A stretch of 64,000 bases of DNA, taken from assembly GCF_020085105.1 (NCBI RefSeq), contig NC_058051.1, forward strand, positions 125,001 through 189,000. Direction: 5' to 3'. The translations under genes were made by a program, and so were the position numbers. Numbering within the stretch: the stretch's first letter is position 1; every line of letters begins with the position of its first letter. The notes under the pieces are model-generated. The model was not told where the DNA came from. It saw only the letters and a program-made list of their open reading frames with translations, and did not search any database. This document shows positions 1 through 10,726 of this stretch, piece after piece. This DNA comes from Siniperca chuatsi (lineage: Eukaryota; Chordata; Actinopteri; Centrarchiformes; Sinipercidae).

Positions 1-600
1 TATGTAAAAGCAACATAAGGCAATATAAAAATACATTTAAATAAATTTACAAGAAGTAAAAAGAGTAGAAATAGAAATATATAAAACAGTAGAGAAACGT
101 TACAGTGCAGTGTAAGAAATTAATCAAAAGCCTCAAATTTGACTGAATAAAAGGCAGCATCTTCAGCCTATATTTAAAAGAACAGTTTTCTGGGAGTTTG
201 TTTCAGATATGTGGTGCATAAAAACTGAACACTGCTACTCTATTATCATTAATCCATCACATTATATTATATAATATAATCATATTATATAATCATATAA
301 TATTCAGACAAACAAGATTGACATGACAGCCTGAGTGAGTGCTGTTGAAAAAGCTAGTAACGTAACTGATCCATCACAGTGTCTTCTCACGTCTTCCTGT
401 GTGCTGAATGGGCTTCATTGTAAAGCTATAAATGGAAAGAGGGAAACATCGAGACCAATGAAAGCCCACTTATTGAGCACATTTGGTCTTGTCACTGAAA
501 CTCAGACTGAATACGGCAGAACATATACTTTTACAAAATACACAGAATGTGCTTAAAGAAATAAAAACTGTGGGGTTTTTTTATGTAAACTATTAGGTCA
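1..600. other. A/T-rich intergenic DNA, no gene seen
   Basis: Low-complexity A/T-rich sequence with TATAA/ATATT runs near 260-300. The single modest reading frame at 335-556 has no recognisable similarity or splice context. Confidence 0.5.
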
Positions 601-660
601 GTAATAGTTTCCAAGATGGCCCAGTAATCTGATTACTGGGCCATCTTGAAACTATTAGGT
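598..660. repeat. Short near-perfect inverted repeat (hairpin)
   Basis: AGTTTCCAAGATGGCCCAGT and its reverse complement face each other around a few bases near 632 (arms about 21 bp with one base inserted), and AAACTATTAGGTCAG occurs on both sides. Looks like a small hairpin or the junction of an inverted duplication. Confidence 0.7.
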
Positions 661-750
661 CAGTTTCAGGTGAAACTAGCTATTAACAGATACTCAGGCA
701 GATTCCTTCCTGAGGGCAGGGCTTATGTAACTCAGAGTAGCTTAAATTTC

Positions 751-862
751 CAGTTCCCGTCCAATTTTTTCACAATTGAAAATGACTTCCGGATGGGAGC
801 CGAAACGTCTTGATTCTGAAAACAGTGTCCAGATGACTACGACTGAAACCTTTTCTACGACA
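751..862 (+). repeat. Single arm of a dispersed palindromic element (pair at 45.9-46.1 kb)
   Basis: The sequence from TTCCCGTCCAATTTTTT through GGATGGGAGCCGAAACGTCT to about 860 is nearly identical to the centre and right arm of the palindrome at 45895-46088. It is here without the opposite arm. Unclassified MITE-like family. Confidence 0.8.
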
Positions 863-1179
863 ATATCGTTACAATAATATAATAAAATAATATGATAATA
901 ATATAATATTATAATAGTTACCATATACAGAACAGTATAATATATTAATAACCATTATTATAATTACAACAATATAGCAATGAGGACTGAGGCCAGTCCG
1001 GGACACCAGAGGGAGAGGGAGGCACAATGCAAATACCACCTAGAATTTTTTAAATAGTAGAAATGTAATTGTAGTGTTAATATTAATAAATTAGTAATAA
1101 TAGGAATGACAGCTATAGGAAAAATAATGTCAGCATCAGTAACAGAGCCAAGAACAACAACTGTAGTAGCAGTTGTCGA

Positions 1180-1475
1180 GCAGGAACACGGGGCAGCAGG
1201 TGGCCCACAACCACAGATCCAGACTCTGCAGGAACACGGGGGCAGCAGGTGGCCCACAACCACAGATCCAGACTCTGCAGGAACACGGGGGCAGCAGGTG
1301 GCCCACAACCACAGATCCAGACTCTGCAGGAACACGGGGGCAGCAGGTGGCCCACAACCACAGATCCAGACTCTGCAGGAACACGGGGGCAGCAGGTGGC
1401 CCACAACCACAGACCCAGACTCTGCAGGAACACGGGGGCAGCAGGTGGCCCACAACCACAGATCCAGACTCTGCA
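1180..1475. repeat. 49-bp minisatellite, about six copies
   Basis: Tandem copies of a unit beginning GAACACGGGGGCAGCAGGTG and ending CAGATCCAGACTCTGCAG, about 49 bp each and nearly identical. Because 49 is not a multiple of 3, each copy shifts frame; the unit has no stop in several frames, which produces overlapping artificial reading frames on both strands. Confidence 0.9.
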
Positions 1476-1729
1476 GCTCCGGAGGCAGAAATACCTGCTG
1501 AAAGTGACAGAAGGAGAGAGGAGAGAAACGAGAAAGCACAGAACTACGGGAGAGAGAAGATGTCGAGTTAGTTAAAGGCATTAATGGGATAAAAATGCAT
1601 ACAGATGGAGAGGGAGAGGAGGAGAGAGGTGCATCATGGGAAGTCCCCCGGCAGTCTAGGCCTAGCAGCATAACTAAGGGATGGTTCACGACTCACCCGA
1701 GCCAGCCCTAACTATAAGCTTTATCAAAG

Positions 1730-4155
1730 AGGAAAGTCTTAAGCCTGCTCTTATATATATGGCACTGAAAATGAACATTTAATTGAAATTGAACATCTAA
1801 TAGTCTTTCCACAGAATCCTTCATTATCGGACCATTATTTAAAAACTTTTGAAGTCCTATTACTGGACTACACACCATTAGGCAAAAACCTCTACTCTAG
1901 ATGTCTATCTGATAGTGCTGTAGCTAAATTTAAGGAAGTGATTCCATCTGCATTTCGGTGCTATGTCTCCATATAACAGAGGACTCCTATGCAAATCACA
2001 GTCCCTCCCAAATTGACCATCTAGTTGATAGCGCTGCAGGTTCACTGCGAACAACACTCGATTCTATCGCCCCTCTAAAAAAGAAGATAATAAAACAAAG
2101 AAGGTTCGCTCCATGGTATAACCCCCAAACCCACAAATTAAAGCAAACATCATGAAAACTTGAAAGGAAATGGCGTTCCAACAACCTGGAAGAATCTCGT
2201 TTAGTCTGGCAAGATAGTCTTAAAACATATAGGAAGGCCCTCCGTAATGCCAGAGCAGCTTACTGCTCATCATTAATAGAGGAAGATAAGAACAACCCCA
2301 GGTTTCTTTTCAGCACTGTAGCCAGGCGGACAGAGAGTCACAGCTCTATTGAACCACGTATTCCTATAGCCTTTAGTGGTAACGACTTCATGAGTTTCTT
2401 TAATGATAAAATTTTAACTATTAGAGAAAAAATTCATCAAGTCCTGCCTTCAACCGGTGTCAACTTGTCTATAAACACAGGAACCTTAGAAACAACTTTA
2501 AAACCCGATATATATTTAGACTGCTTTTCTCCTATCGACCTCCTTCAACTAACTTCAATGATTTCTTCATCTAAGCCATCAACCTCTCTCTTAGACCCCA
2601 TTCCAACTAGGCTGCTTAAAGACGTTTTACCCTTAGTTAGCACTTCTTTACTGGATATGATAACTCTGTGTTTATTAACAGGCTATATCAGAATCAGAAT
2701 CAGAAATACTTTATTGATCCCCGTAGGGAAACTCTTTGTTACAGTAGCTCGTCTTTACGTCAGTGCACACAGGAGAAAGTACTAGAAAACGATATAATAC
2801 ACTATAAACACTATAAAACAGGTCAGAAATAAATTAAGTATCATGTCGATATAAGTATAAGATAAACTAAGTGTCAAGTACCAAGTGGGTTTACTGGTTG
2901 ATGATGAAAGTCTAATACAATGTAACTCCTTATGTAATAAATAATATTAATAAGCGGGGGTGCATGTACTGTTGAAGAGTAATTGAGGTATATCGTATCA
3001 GTAGCAATAGATAAGGAAAACTAACAAGGGAAAACTAATATTGCACGTAAGTAGAACACAGAATATTGCACAATTATTATTAATTATGGCCGAGATGTAA
3101 TGCTCAATGTCCAGTTTAGTGACCTAATATACCATAATCCTTTAAAGTAGCTGTAATTAAACCGCTTCTTAAAAAGCCCACTCTTGATCCAGGGGTTTTA
3201 GCCAACTATAGACCTATATCTAACCTTCCCTTTCTCTCTAACATCCTTGAGAAAGCAGTCACCAATCAGTTGTGTGACTTTCTACATAATATTTATTTGA
3301 GGATTTTCAGTCAGGATTTAGAGTGCATCATAGCACAGAGACAGCACTGGTGAAAATTACAAATGACCCTCTAATTGCATCAGACAACGGACTTGTCTCT
3401 GTACTTGTCTTGTTAGATCTTAGTGCTGCATTCGACACCATTGACCATCACATCCTATTACAGAGACTGGAACATGTGATTGGCATTAAAGGAGCCGCAC
3501 TAAGCTGGTTTAAATCCCATCTATCAGATCAATCTCAGTTTGTACATGTTAACGGTGAGTCCTCCGTGCACGCCAAAGTTAGTCATGGAGTTCCACAAGG
3601 TTCTGTGCTTGGACCGGTTCTGTTCACCTTATATATGCTTCCTCTAGGCAATATTATTAGGAAACACATAACTTTCATTGTTATGCAGATGATACTCAAT
3701 TATATCTATCATTCAAGCCAGATGAAACTAACCAGTTAGCTAAACTTCAAGCATGCCTTAAGGACATAAAGACCTGGATGACCTGCAACTTTCTGATGTT
3801 AAACTCTGACAAGACTGAAGTTATTGTACTTGGCCCCAAACACCTCAGAAACACATTATCTAAAGATATAGTTACTCTAGATGGCATTGCCCTGGCCTCC
3901 AGCAGCACCGTAAGGAACCTCGGAGTTATCTTTGATCAGGATTTATCCTTTAACTCCCACATGAAACAAACTTCAAGGTCTGCCTTCTTTCACGTCACAC
4001 AACATTGCAAAAATCAGGCCCATCCTGTCACAAAATTATGTATGATTTTTGTTGGGGATTTTTGTTGGGATGTAGACACCACCAGAATCTGAAGCCATTA
4101 TCAAAGAATTATTTTATTATCAGAAATACATTTTTTTTTTTTTTTTTTTTAAACA
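1730..4155 (+). mobile_element. Decayed L2-clade non-LTR retrotransposon (LINE), 5'-truncated
   Basis: Pieces of one element in order. The C-terminal endonuclease end is near 1800-1870 (SLSDHYLK-like). The linker is at about 1980-2690 (APWYNPQTHKLK, LDPIPTRLLKDVLP). The reverse transcriptase is at about 3140-4030, with [40 protein letters not shown], a [14 protein letters not shown] block, a YADDTQLY-like box in another frame, and LNSDKTEVIVLGPK. Frameshifts (for example near 3670) and stops break it throughout. A block at about 2687-3135 interrupts the frame. It ends before a poly-T run at 4132-4150. Confidence 0.88.
2687..3135. repeat. Dispersed repeat inserted into the LINE
   Basis: Starts with AGAATCAGAATCAGAAATAC followed by TTTATTGATCCCCGTAGGGAAA, a motif common in teleost interspersed repeats, and separates two LINE segments whose coding sense continues on either side. 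No clear target-site duplication was found; class not determined. Confidence 0.6.
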
Positions 4156-4309
4156 CAATGTCTAACGTAAATGTTTTTATTAAAGATCCCTTAAACTTGG
4201 TTGTTTAAGGACTGAGACCAGGTCCTGGTGCTTCACAGAGTTCTTCAGATTATAATGATGATAATTTGACACGAGTCTGGATCTGTTGGTTCTTTAAAGC
4301 TGGTTAAAA

Positions 4310-5440
4310 ATGAATCTGGAACTGTTGTCATAGCGACAAGTCCTTCAGCCCAAACCTGCAGAAGTGCAGTTTGTTGACAGTTAAGACGTTTCAGACTGAA
4401 CTACAAACAGGAAGTTTTCAGATACAAATGTTTCGCTTTCTTAGATTTATAATGAAAGTGTTGATATAACTATGATTTTATTTTGTTTCACATCTGTGCG
4501 CATATTTTGATATTGCCTTTTATTATATCATTGTGATTTATTATCATTAATGTGCCTTATCACTCTGAGTGAAAGTGCTTGTGTGTCTTTTTGCTACTGA
4601 TGCCATTCTACTCGCTATTGTTGTGCTGTTGACTTTAATTTGTACAACACTTTGGTTGTTTTTAAATGTGCTAATTATTTGATTTAGATGCAAACATGCA
4701 GCTTTTTGAGAAATCATCATGATCGGTTGGTGTAATTATCACAATTTAATTTTAATAATGAAGAGTTACCTGTACATGATCAAATATCCAAAATAAAAGT
4801 TTGTGCACTGAAAAAGAAGCAAAAGCAGTTCTCCTTTAAAACTCGACTAAAACTGACAAATAGACATTAAAATGGGAATTTGTCATTTGAACAACTTACA
4901 AAATGGACTCACTTTGCTGAATATTGTTTATACAATTTAAGCTGCTTTTGAAGATATTTGTTTCATTTTCACAGCAGACTGATGATGATCACTGAAAAGT
5001 CTGTGCACGTCCATCAGAGAGAACCTCACCCATCCTGTGTTGTTACTGATGTCATTTTGTTCTCCACAATGTTTCCACACTTTGATCTCTGTTAAACTTC
5101 AGATATTAATATTAATCATGTTGGTGCGTGATTGGTGAGGTTCTCATCATCAGTCTGCTGTGAAAATGAAACTTTACTAAAATCTCTTAAAAAGCAGCTT
5201 TAATTGTATGTAAAAACTGTTATTTTGTTGTATATTTGATCATATATACTTAAGAATGTTAATAACTTCATTATTAAAATTAAATTGTGATAACTGCACT
5301 AACAGATCATAATGATCTCAATAAGCTGCATGTTTCATCTAAAACCAACTCTTTCATTCAAGAAAGTGAAACGTTTGTATCTGAAAATGACTTCCTGTTC
5401 CCGGTTTGGGCTTAAGGACTCGTTGCTATGTCAGTTCCAA
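4310..5440. repeat. Long imperfect foldback (inverted-repeat) element
   Basis: Left arm (about 4310-5010) and right arm (about 5125-5440) are reverse complements over several blocks: the outer AGTCCTT-AGCCCAAACC and CAGATACAAAnGTTTC blocks, the TAATTTTAATAATGAAGTTA-like block, and the innermost TTTCATTTTCACAGCAGACTGATGATGA. The left arm has about 240 bp extra (4440-4680). No coding sequence. Non-autonomous DNA element by structure. Confidence 0.75.
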
Positions 5441-6933
5441 AAAAAGTACAAACTGTGTTCAATCACTAACCTACTAATGTCAGTGTAGCTCAAGGTCCAC
5501 TTACTAGCTTTCAACAGCATCTCACAGTCTTCATTTCTGGTTTGACCTTTGATGATTTTGTAATATTACAGAGGTTGACTGATGTGAGGCCACTGTGTTG
5601 ACACACAGTAGAAGTACACATATCCTTTACTTCAGTAAAAGTAATATTACAACAATGTAAAAATACTGTGTTACAAGTAAAACAGCCGCATTCAAAATTT
5701 TAAGTTATAGTACAGAAGTATTTTCAGATAATTTAAGTAAAAGTATTGTAGAATGACCCCTGTCATAGTGCTAGTGTAGCTTATTTTATTATTATTACTT
5801 ATTAATTAGCAGCATTGTAGCTGGTGAATGTGCAGCTAATTTTGACTACCTTGTGTTCTGTTGGACAGTTCAGTTTTTAACAGTGAAAAAGCCTCAATTT
5901 TAATTAGCGTAGCTCTTAAAGTTGGTAAATACCTGGAATTAATTAGTAGTTGTACTGAGACACAGCCTTCAATAAAGAGGCCACAACAGTCAGTGTGGGT
6001 TATCTGCCATAACTGGCTATTTATTAAGAACATTTACTAAAACTCTAATAGAAAAGAAAGGGAGAGGACAGACAGTTGCACCATGTTGTACCTGCTGGTG
6101 GAGCACTGGGAGTATCCTACCTGTGAAACAAATAACACAGACCAAAGTCCGCACTAATAAAATGTGCCACCACAAACCACCAGCAGCGGCCCGACCACAC
6201 CTGTGACCGGAGGCCACTAGAAACAAAGACACCTAAACTATATCAAAGACTTTAAAGAATAGCCGGTGCTAAAATAATACTCAAATAAACAGCAGTCAGC
6301 GCTCTGCCCTAATATGTTTCATTTCATAGTTTCTCCTTACAAACTCAAATTAATTAGGAGATTAATTAGGAGGTTCTTTATGACATTTTTTATTTCACTG
6401 TGACAGAATAACAGAATGACATGGTTCAGTCCTTAACTACGTATAAACCTCTTTCTGGGACCGTTTGAGGAAAGGGGCCCTGAAATGCTGTCAACTTTAG
6501 TTTGTTACAAACTGGCTGCATGAATTTGAATGAAGGCCGTGGTGGTCAGTGGTATCATACTGCCACCTGCTGGCCACACGCAGATATGCAAACCCTGTTT
6601 GGAAAAGCTGCATGCTAATAAAATGTGCTGGAAGGTCACAGAGAGGAGGAGGAGGAGGAGGAGGAGGAGGAGGAGGAGGAGGAGGAGGTGGTGGTGGAGG
6701 GTTGGCTTCCATCATCGCTTTCTATAGAACATTTAAATCTGAACAGCAAATATTTGCCTAACCCTTATCATCAATCTGTGATGACAATCTGTGATTTCAT
6801 TGTGTTTAATCTAAAAAACATTTGTTAAAAAAACTAAACTGTCTACAAAACAGCAGAAAAATGTCGAGTTAAAACAAAAGTTATGATTCAAACAGATCTG
6901 CATGAATTATGCCAACAAGACTCTCACCCATTA

Positions 6934-6967
<34 letters not shown>

Positions 6968-9300
6968 GTATCATTTAATGAACTAAACTGAAGGCCAGTG
7001 TTTCCGTGTCATCATGAACACAAAGTTATTTAACACTGTAAATTATTTTGGATATTGTTACATAATAACATTTCAACCATTTTTCTGTTACTTTGATGTA
7101 TGTCGAAGTCTCTGCTAACGATCATGATTGATGAATTTAATCCTCTGAGCTACTCTACAATCTTTCCAGGTACGTACCCCCCAGGTGTGCATGTACACTG
7201 CTGAGGTCCACGACCATCTGCGTCGGCCATGTTTGATCGGGTCAGTTAATGTTCTCAGATGTGAGCTCGCGCACAGAGAAGGTACAATGAACTCATAGGT
7301 AGTTACCCAGAGTTAGCCAATCAGCAGCCTAGGTGGACACACACAGGGGTGGTCAAAATAATGGAGACATTACATATACATATAAATAAATATAAATAAT
7401 CACGAGCCGCTCCTCCATATGAGAACTGAACTGAGTGCAGCAGAGTACAGGAAGAAAAACCTGGAACGTGTGCGTGCTCACCTGCGAGTTCGCTCTGCGA
7501 GTTCACCTGCGTGCTCGCCTGTGAAGGAGCTGTCCTGTGTCCCGGCCCTCTGTATAGAAGTCAAGCTGACAACAGTTCAGTTACAGCTTTTATCAACATA
7601 GACCTCGCTGGTTTCATCGGGCCTCTCTCTTCAGGACGCGGTTCTGGAGACTGTTGACAGCGAGGTCACTAAAGATGTGGGCTCATCTAGTTTAGGTCAG
7701 CTTTCACCTGTGATTTGCCAAGTGCAGCAGAGTGACAGTGAACGCAGCAGAGCAGACGCCATGTGAGCAGGTATGACCTTGGACACCCGGGAAGTTGAAA
7801 TATTCTTCAGCTACGGTGATCATTGGATGAGAGGAAAGCCTGCGACCAGAACCCGGTGAAATCATTGGATAACAGCTGAGGGGCGGAGCCTCAGCGTGAT
7901 GACTGTCGCTTCCTGCTTGAACTCTGTTCAACACGTTCGTCTTTCTCAACCAGCAGCAGACTGACCTGATCGTCATGACGACTGTAAGTGACTGTCCCCC
8001 GCCGACCTTTCCTCTCATATCAGGCCACAGTTTACATTTGGACACAAACTGTATGGAAGTCTAATGGGTCGACTGCCATGATATTTACTCCATGTATGTT
8101 ATATGATATATATCGACCAATAATTAATTTGTTTTAAATAAACACACACACACGACCACTTGTTTTCACAAGCCTCAGTTAGCGACTGTGGTTGAAAGCT
8201 CCAGAACAAACTAAAGTGAACGTGCAGTCGTGCGGACGAACAGCTGCAGCCTCTACAGTCACAACTGCTCCACAAATGTTCAATATACTGAAATAAAGCG
8301 GATTAGCATTGTGTCACCTTTATTTTTTACATACATACAGATGTTTTAACATTTCAACAGGACACACAGCATGCAGGTACTCTCACCGCCCTGAAGCCGA
8401 ACATCTATTGTGGTTTATATTTCCAAAAACAAACAAAAATCAAAAAGCAGCAAATCGATAAAGTGCATGTCTTCGCTCTGACGGACGTGTTGTACGACAG
8501 CCTTGCTGCTCACTTGGCAACACGCAGTGTATGGCTTTCATTTACAGCACGGCCCAATCAAACAAGACTTCTACATACTGGACTAATCCAGGCACATCCA
8601 CAGCATTTCCCCGCTGTTTCCAATTGAAAGGCAAATTATTAAATGACATTATATACACATTTTAGAAACCAAAAAGTAGAATTTCATTTGAAAAGGGGCC
8701 TTCTGCTGGAACTGGCCACTCTCACATACTCCATCATATGCAGGACAAACATACACAGGACTCTCACATCAAACACACTGTTCTCTAAAACTACGTTCGT
8801 ACGGAAGAGAATTAGGGCAACGTGAAAGAAGTTCATTTGTGAATAGTGAGAAAAGTCTGGATTCTGAAAACTAGAAATAAAGTTGTGCCGCAGGGTTTTA
8901 TAGGCTCATACTGATATCGATACCGGACAGTTTAAAGAATCTGATCATGTGTTTATGGGAAACAATGGTTCTGCTGAGATATCGTTAATATTTCTGATAA
9001 TAATCTCTTAAATGTGGTTATTAAAGAATAGCGACCAGGATATGTGCCGAGTGGGACATTTTACAGTGTAAACTTCGGTTCTGGTGGACAAACGCGTCTT
9101 TGGCATTTCTCTACTGACATGAGTTACTTAATAGAGGACACAGCTGATATGGACCGGTTCATCAGACTCCAGTCTGGAGAATCCAGAGGAAATAATCTGA
9201 ATTATTTAACAATTAGCATTTGGTCCTAATCATCTTCCGTAGCTATGCGAAACATTGCAACTGAATAAAATCATTTACAGAGTCGGTCTGCTGATATTCT
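5441..9300. other. Intergenic DNA with simple repeats and MITE fragments, no gene seen
   Basis: Contains a teleost dispersed repeat at about 5600-5760 (TACTTCAGTAAAAGTAATAT type), a (GGA)n run at 6642-6688 followed by GGT repeats, a (CA)n at about 6937-6964, and a fragment at about 5490-5545 (CTCAAGGTCCACTTACTAGC) also found near 12475-12535 and 42165-42230. Short frames lack splice context or similarity. Confidence 0.5.
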
Positions 9301-9315
9301 CTGTTTTTCTTCTCG

Positions 9316-9701
9316 TCAATAAATCCTAATGTTCAGACTCAACCAGCAGTGAAAGTGTGTGTTGCTTCATCACCACGAACACACACACACTGTAGTTTAT
9401 TCTGCCTCCGCCCCACACACACCGTCCTGCTGCCCCAAACACTCACTACAGCACCACACGTGGATTCATCCGCCGCTGGAAATAGTCCCCAACAGACGCA
9501 CTGTTTCCTCCTGTTGGTCTGATAAAAACTACAAAATGGCTGATCCTTTTTAAACATCAAACTATATATTTGTGTTGTTAAAGATTCACGTCTTCAGCAG
9601 GAGCCAATGGGCTCGCAGCTGAGAGCCGCAGACAGGAAGTGAGACGGTACTGAGAGACGGACCGGCGTGTTGCTGGTTTGAGTCTGAACGTGAGATTTGA
9701 T
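9316..9701 (+). mobile_element. Non-autonomous DNA transposon (MITE), copy A
   Basis: Ends are inverted: the left TCAATAAATCCTAATGTTCA and the right TGAACGTGAGATTTGATGA match in opposite sense, with TCAGACTCAAnCCAGCA inside. The body (CAACAGACGCACTGTTTCCT, AAAATGGCTGATCCTTTTTA) recurs in opposite orientation at 37515-38011. No transposase. hAT-like is a guess. Confidence 0.75.
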
Positions 9702-10476
9702 GAAAATAATATAAATATAGAATAACTGTAGCCTTGTCCTTTACGTTATAAAATACAGGAATCTAAACAAACTAAAATCTATTCAATTACTTCACAGGCC
9801 AAACAATTTATCCTCACAAAAATTAAGATGTATGTTTACTGTCAGAAGGAACAATAAAGGAAACGCACTCAGTAAAAGCAGACGTTATTTAGGGTGAATG
9901 GGTCATAGCAAGTTTAGATGCCATCAAAGTGAACAGTTTGAATAACCACCCATCAGTACGTGAAGTCTCAGGTGCACAGGTGAGATCACTTTGACTTAGC
10001 GCTCAGAGAACTAAGAGTGAATAGTCGTTTTCTTTCTTGTGAGCAACAGTTTCTTTGCCATTTCACAACCAACTCAACCACGATCATTTCAGAGCTTCGC
10101 CCTCTGAAAAAAGGAATAAATTCACTATTTTACACGTCTTCAGTTCACTGCATTATCCTACTAACATACAGCACTTTCTCCCCCCCTCACGTGCACTGCC
10201 TTTTACTTCAGCACAGTCTTCAAAATGTATAAATACAAAATCAAATCTACACAAGTTCAATGTGGCCGAGTGAACTGGAATCAAATCTAAAGGACAGAAG
10301 CTGGAAGAGTCACTCAACGGTGGTCATAAGGATGCAAGGAGAGGGCAGACTTCTGTTCTGGAGTCAGATCCATCAGCCACATGGAGACCTGAGGTTCATG
10401 AGCATCGGTTCTGGAGTCTGTGGTTAACCCTTTCATGTTGTGGCTTCTATCTAACAGCTGATCCTGTTTTTAACTT

Positions 10477-10482
10477 TTTATT
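10477..10482 (-). terminator. mfn2: Candidate poly(A) signal for mfn2
   Basis: AATAAA on the minus strand about 245 nt after the mfn2 stop codon, giving a short 3'UTR (10726 to about 10460). A second AATAAA at 8319-8324 would give a 2.4-kb 3'UTR, but that stretch includes a dispersed MITE (9316-9701), so the proximal site is preferred. Motif match only. Confidence 0.4.
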
Positions 10483-10726
10483 TCTGTGTGACGGGTCACC
10501 AGCTGACCACAGGACAGAGCTCATGTCCTCGTCTCCATATCACAACTACCCAGCGACTCCGTCCACTCCAAACTTCCCTTCTATTTGTCCTCTTCTGTTG
10601 AGAACATTGTTGAGTATTTCCTCTCATTAAAATACAGAAGTGTGTCAACTAGAGGGGAACCTTCAGCAGCTGTAGCAGCTGCTCCTCAGGTGTTCCTCAG
10701 TCTCTCAGGGTGGTGCTCAGTGTGGT

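Noticed and set aside
964-1689. 241-codon minus-strand frame over the 49-bp repeats
   Set aside because: Produced by stop-free tandem units; other frames and the other strand are equally open.
6497-6828. Poly-Pro, poly-Glu and poly-Arg frames
   Set aside because: Translations of the (GGA)n microsatellite in different frames.
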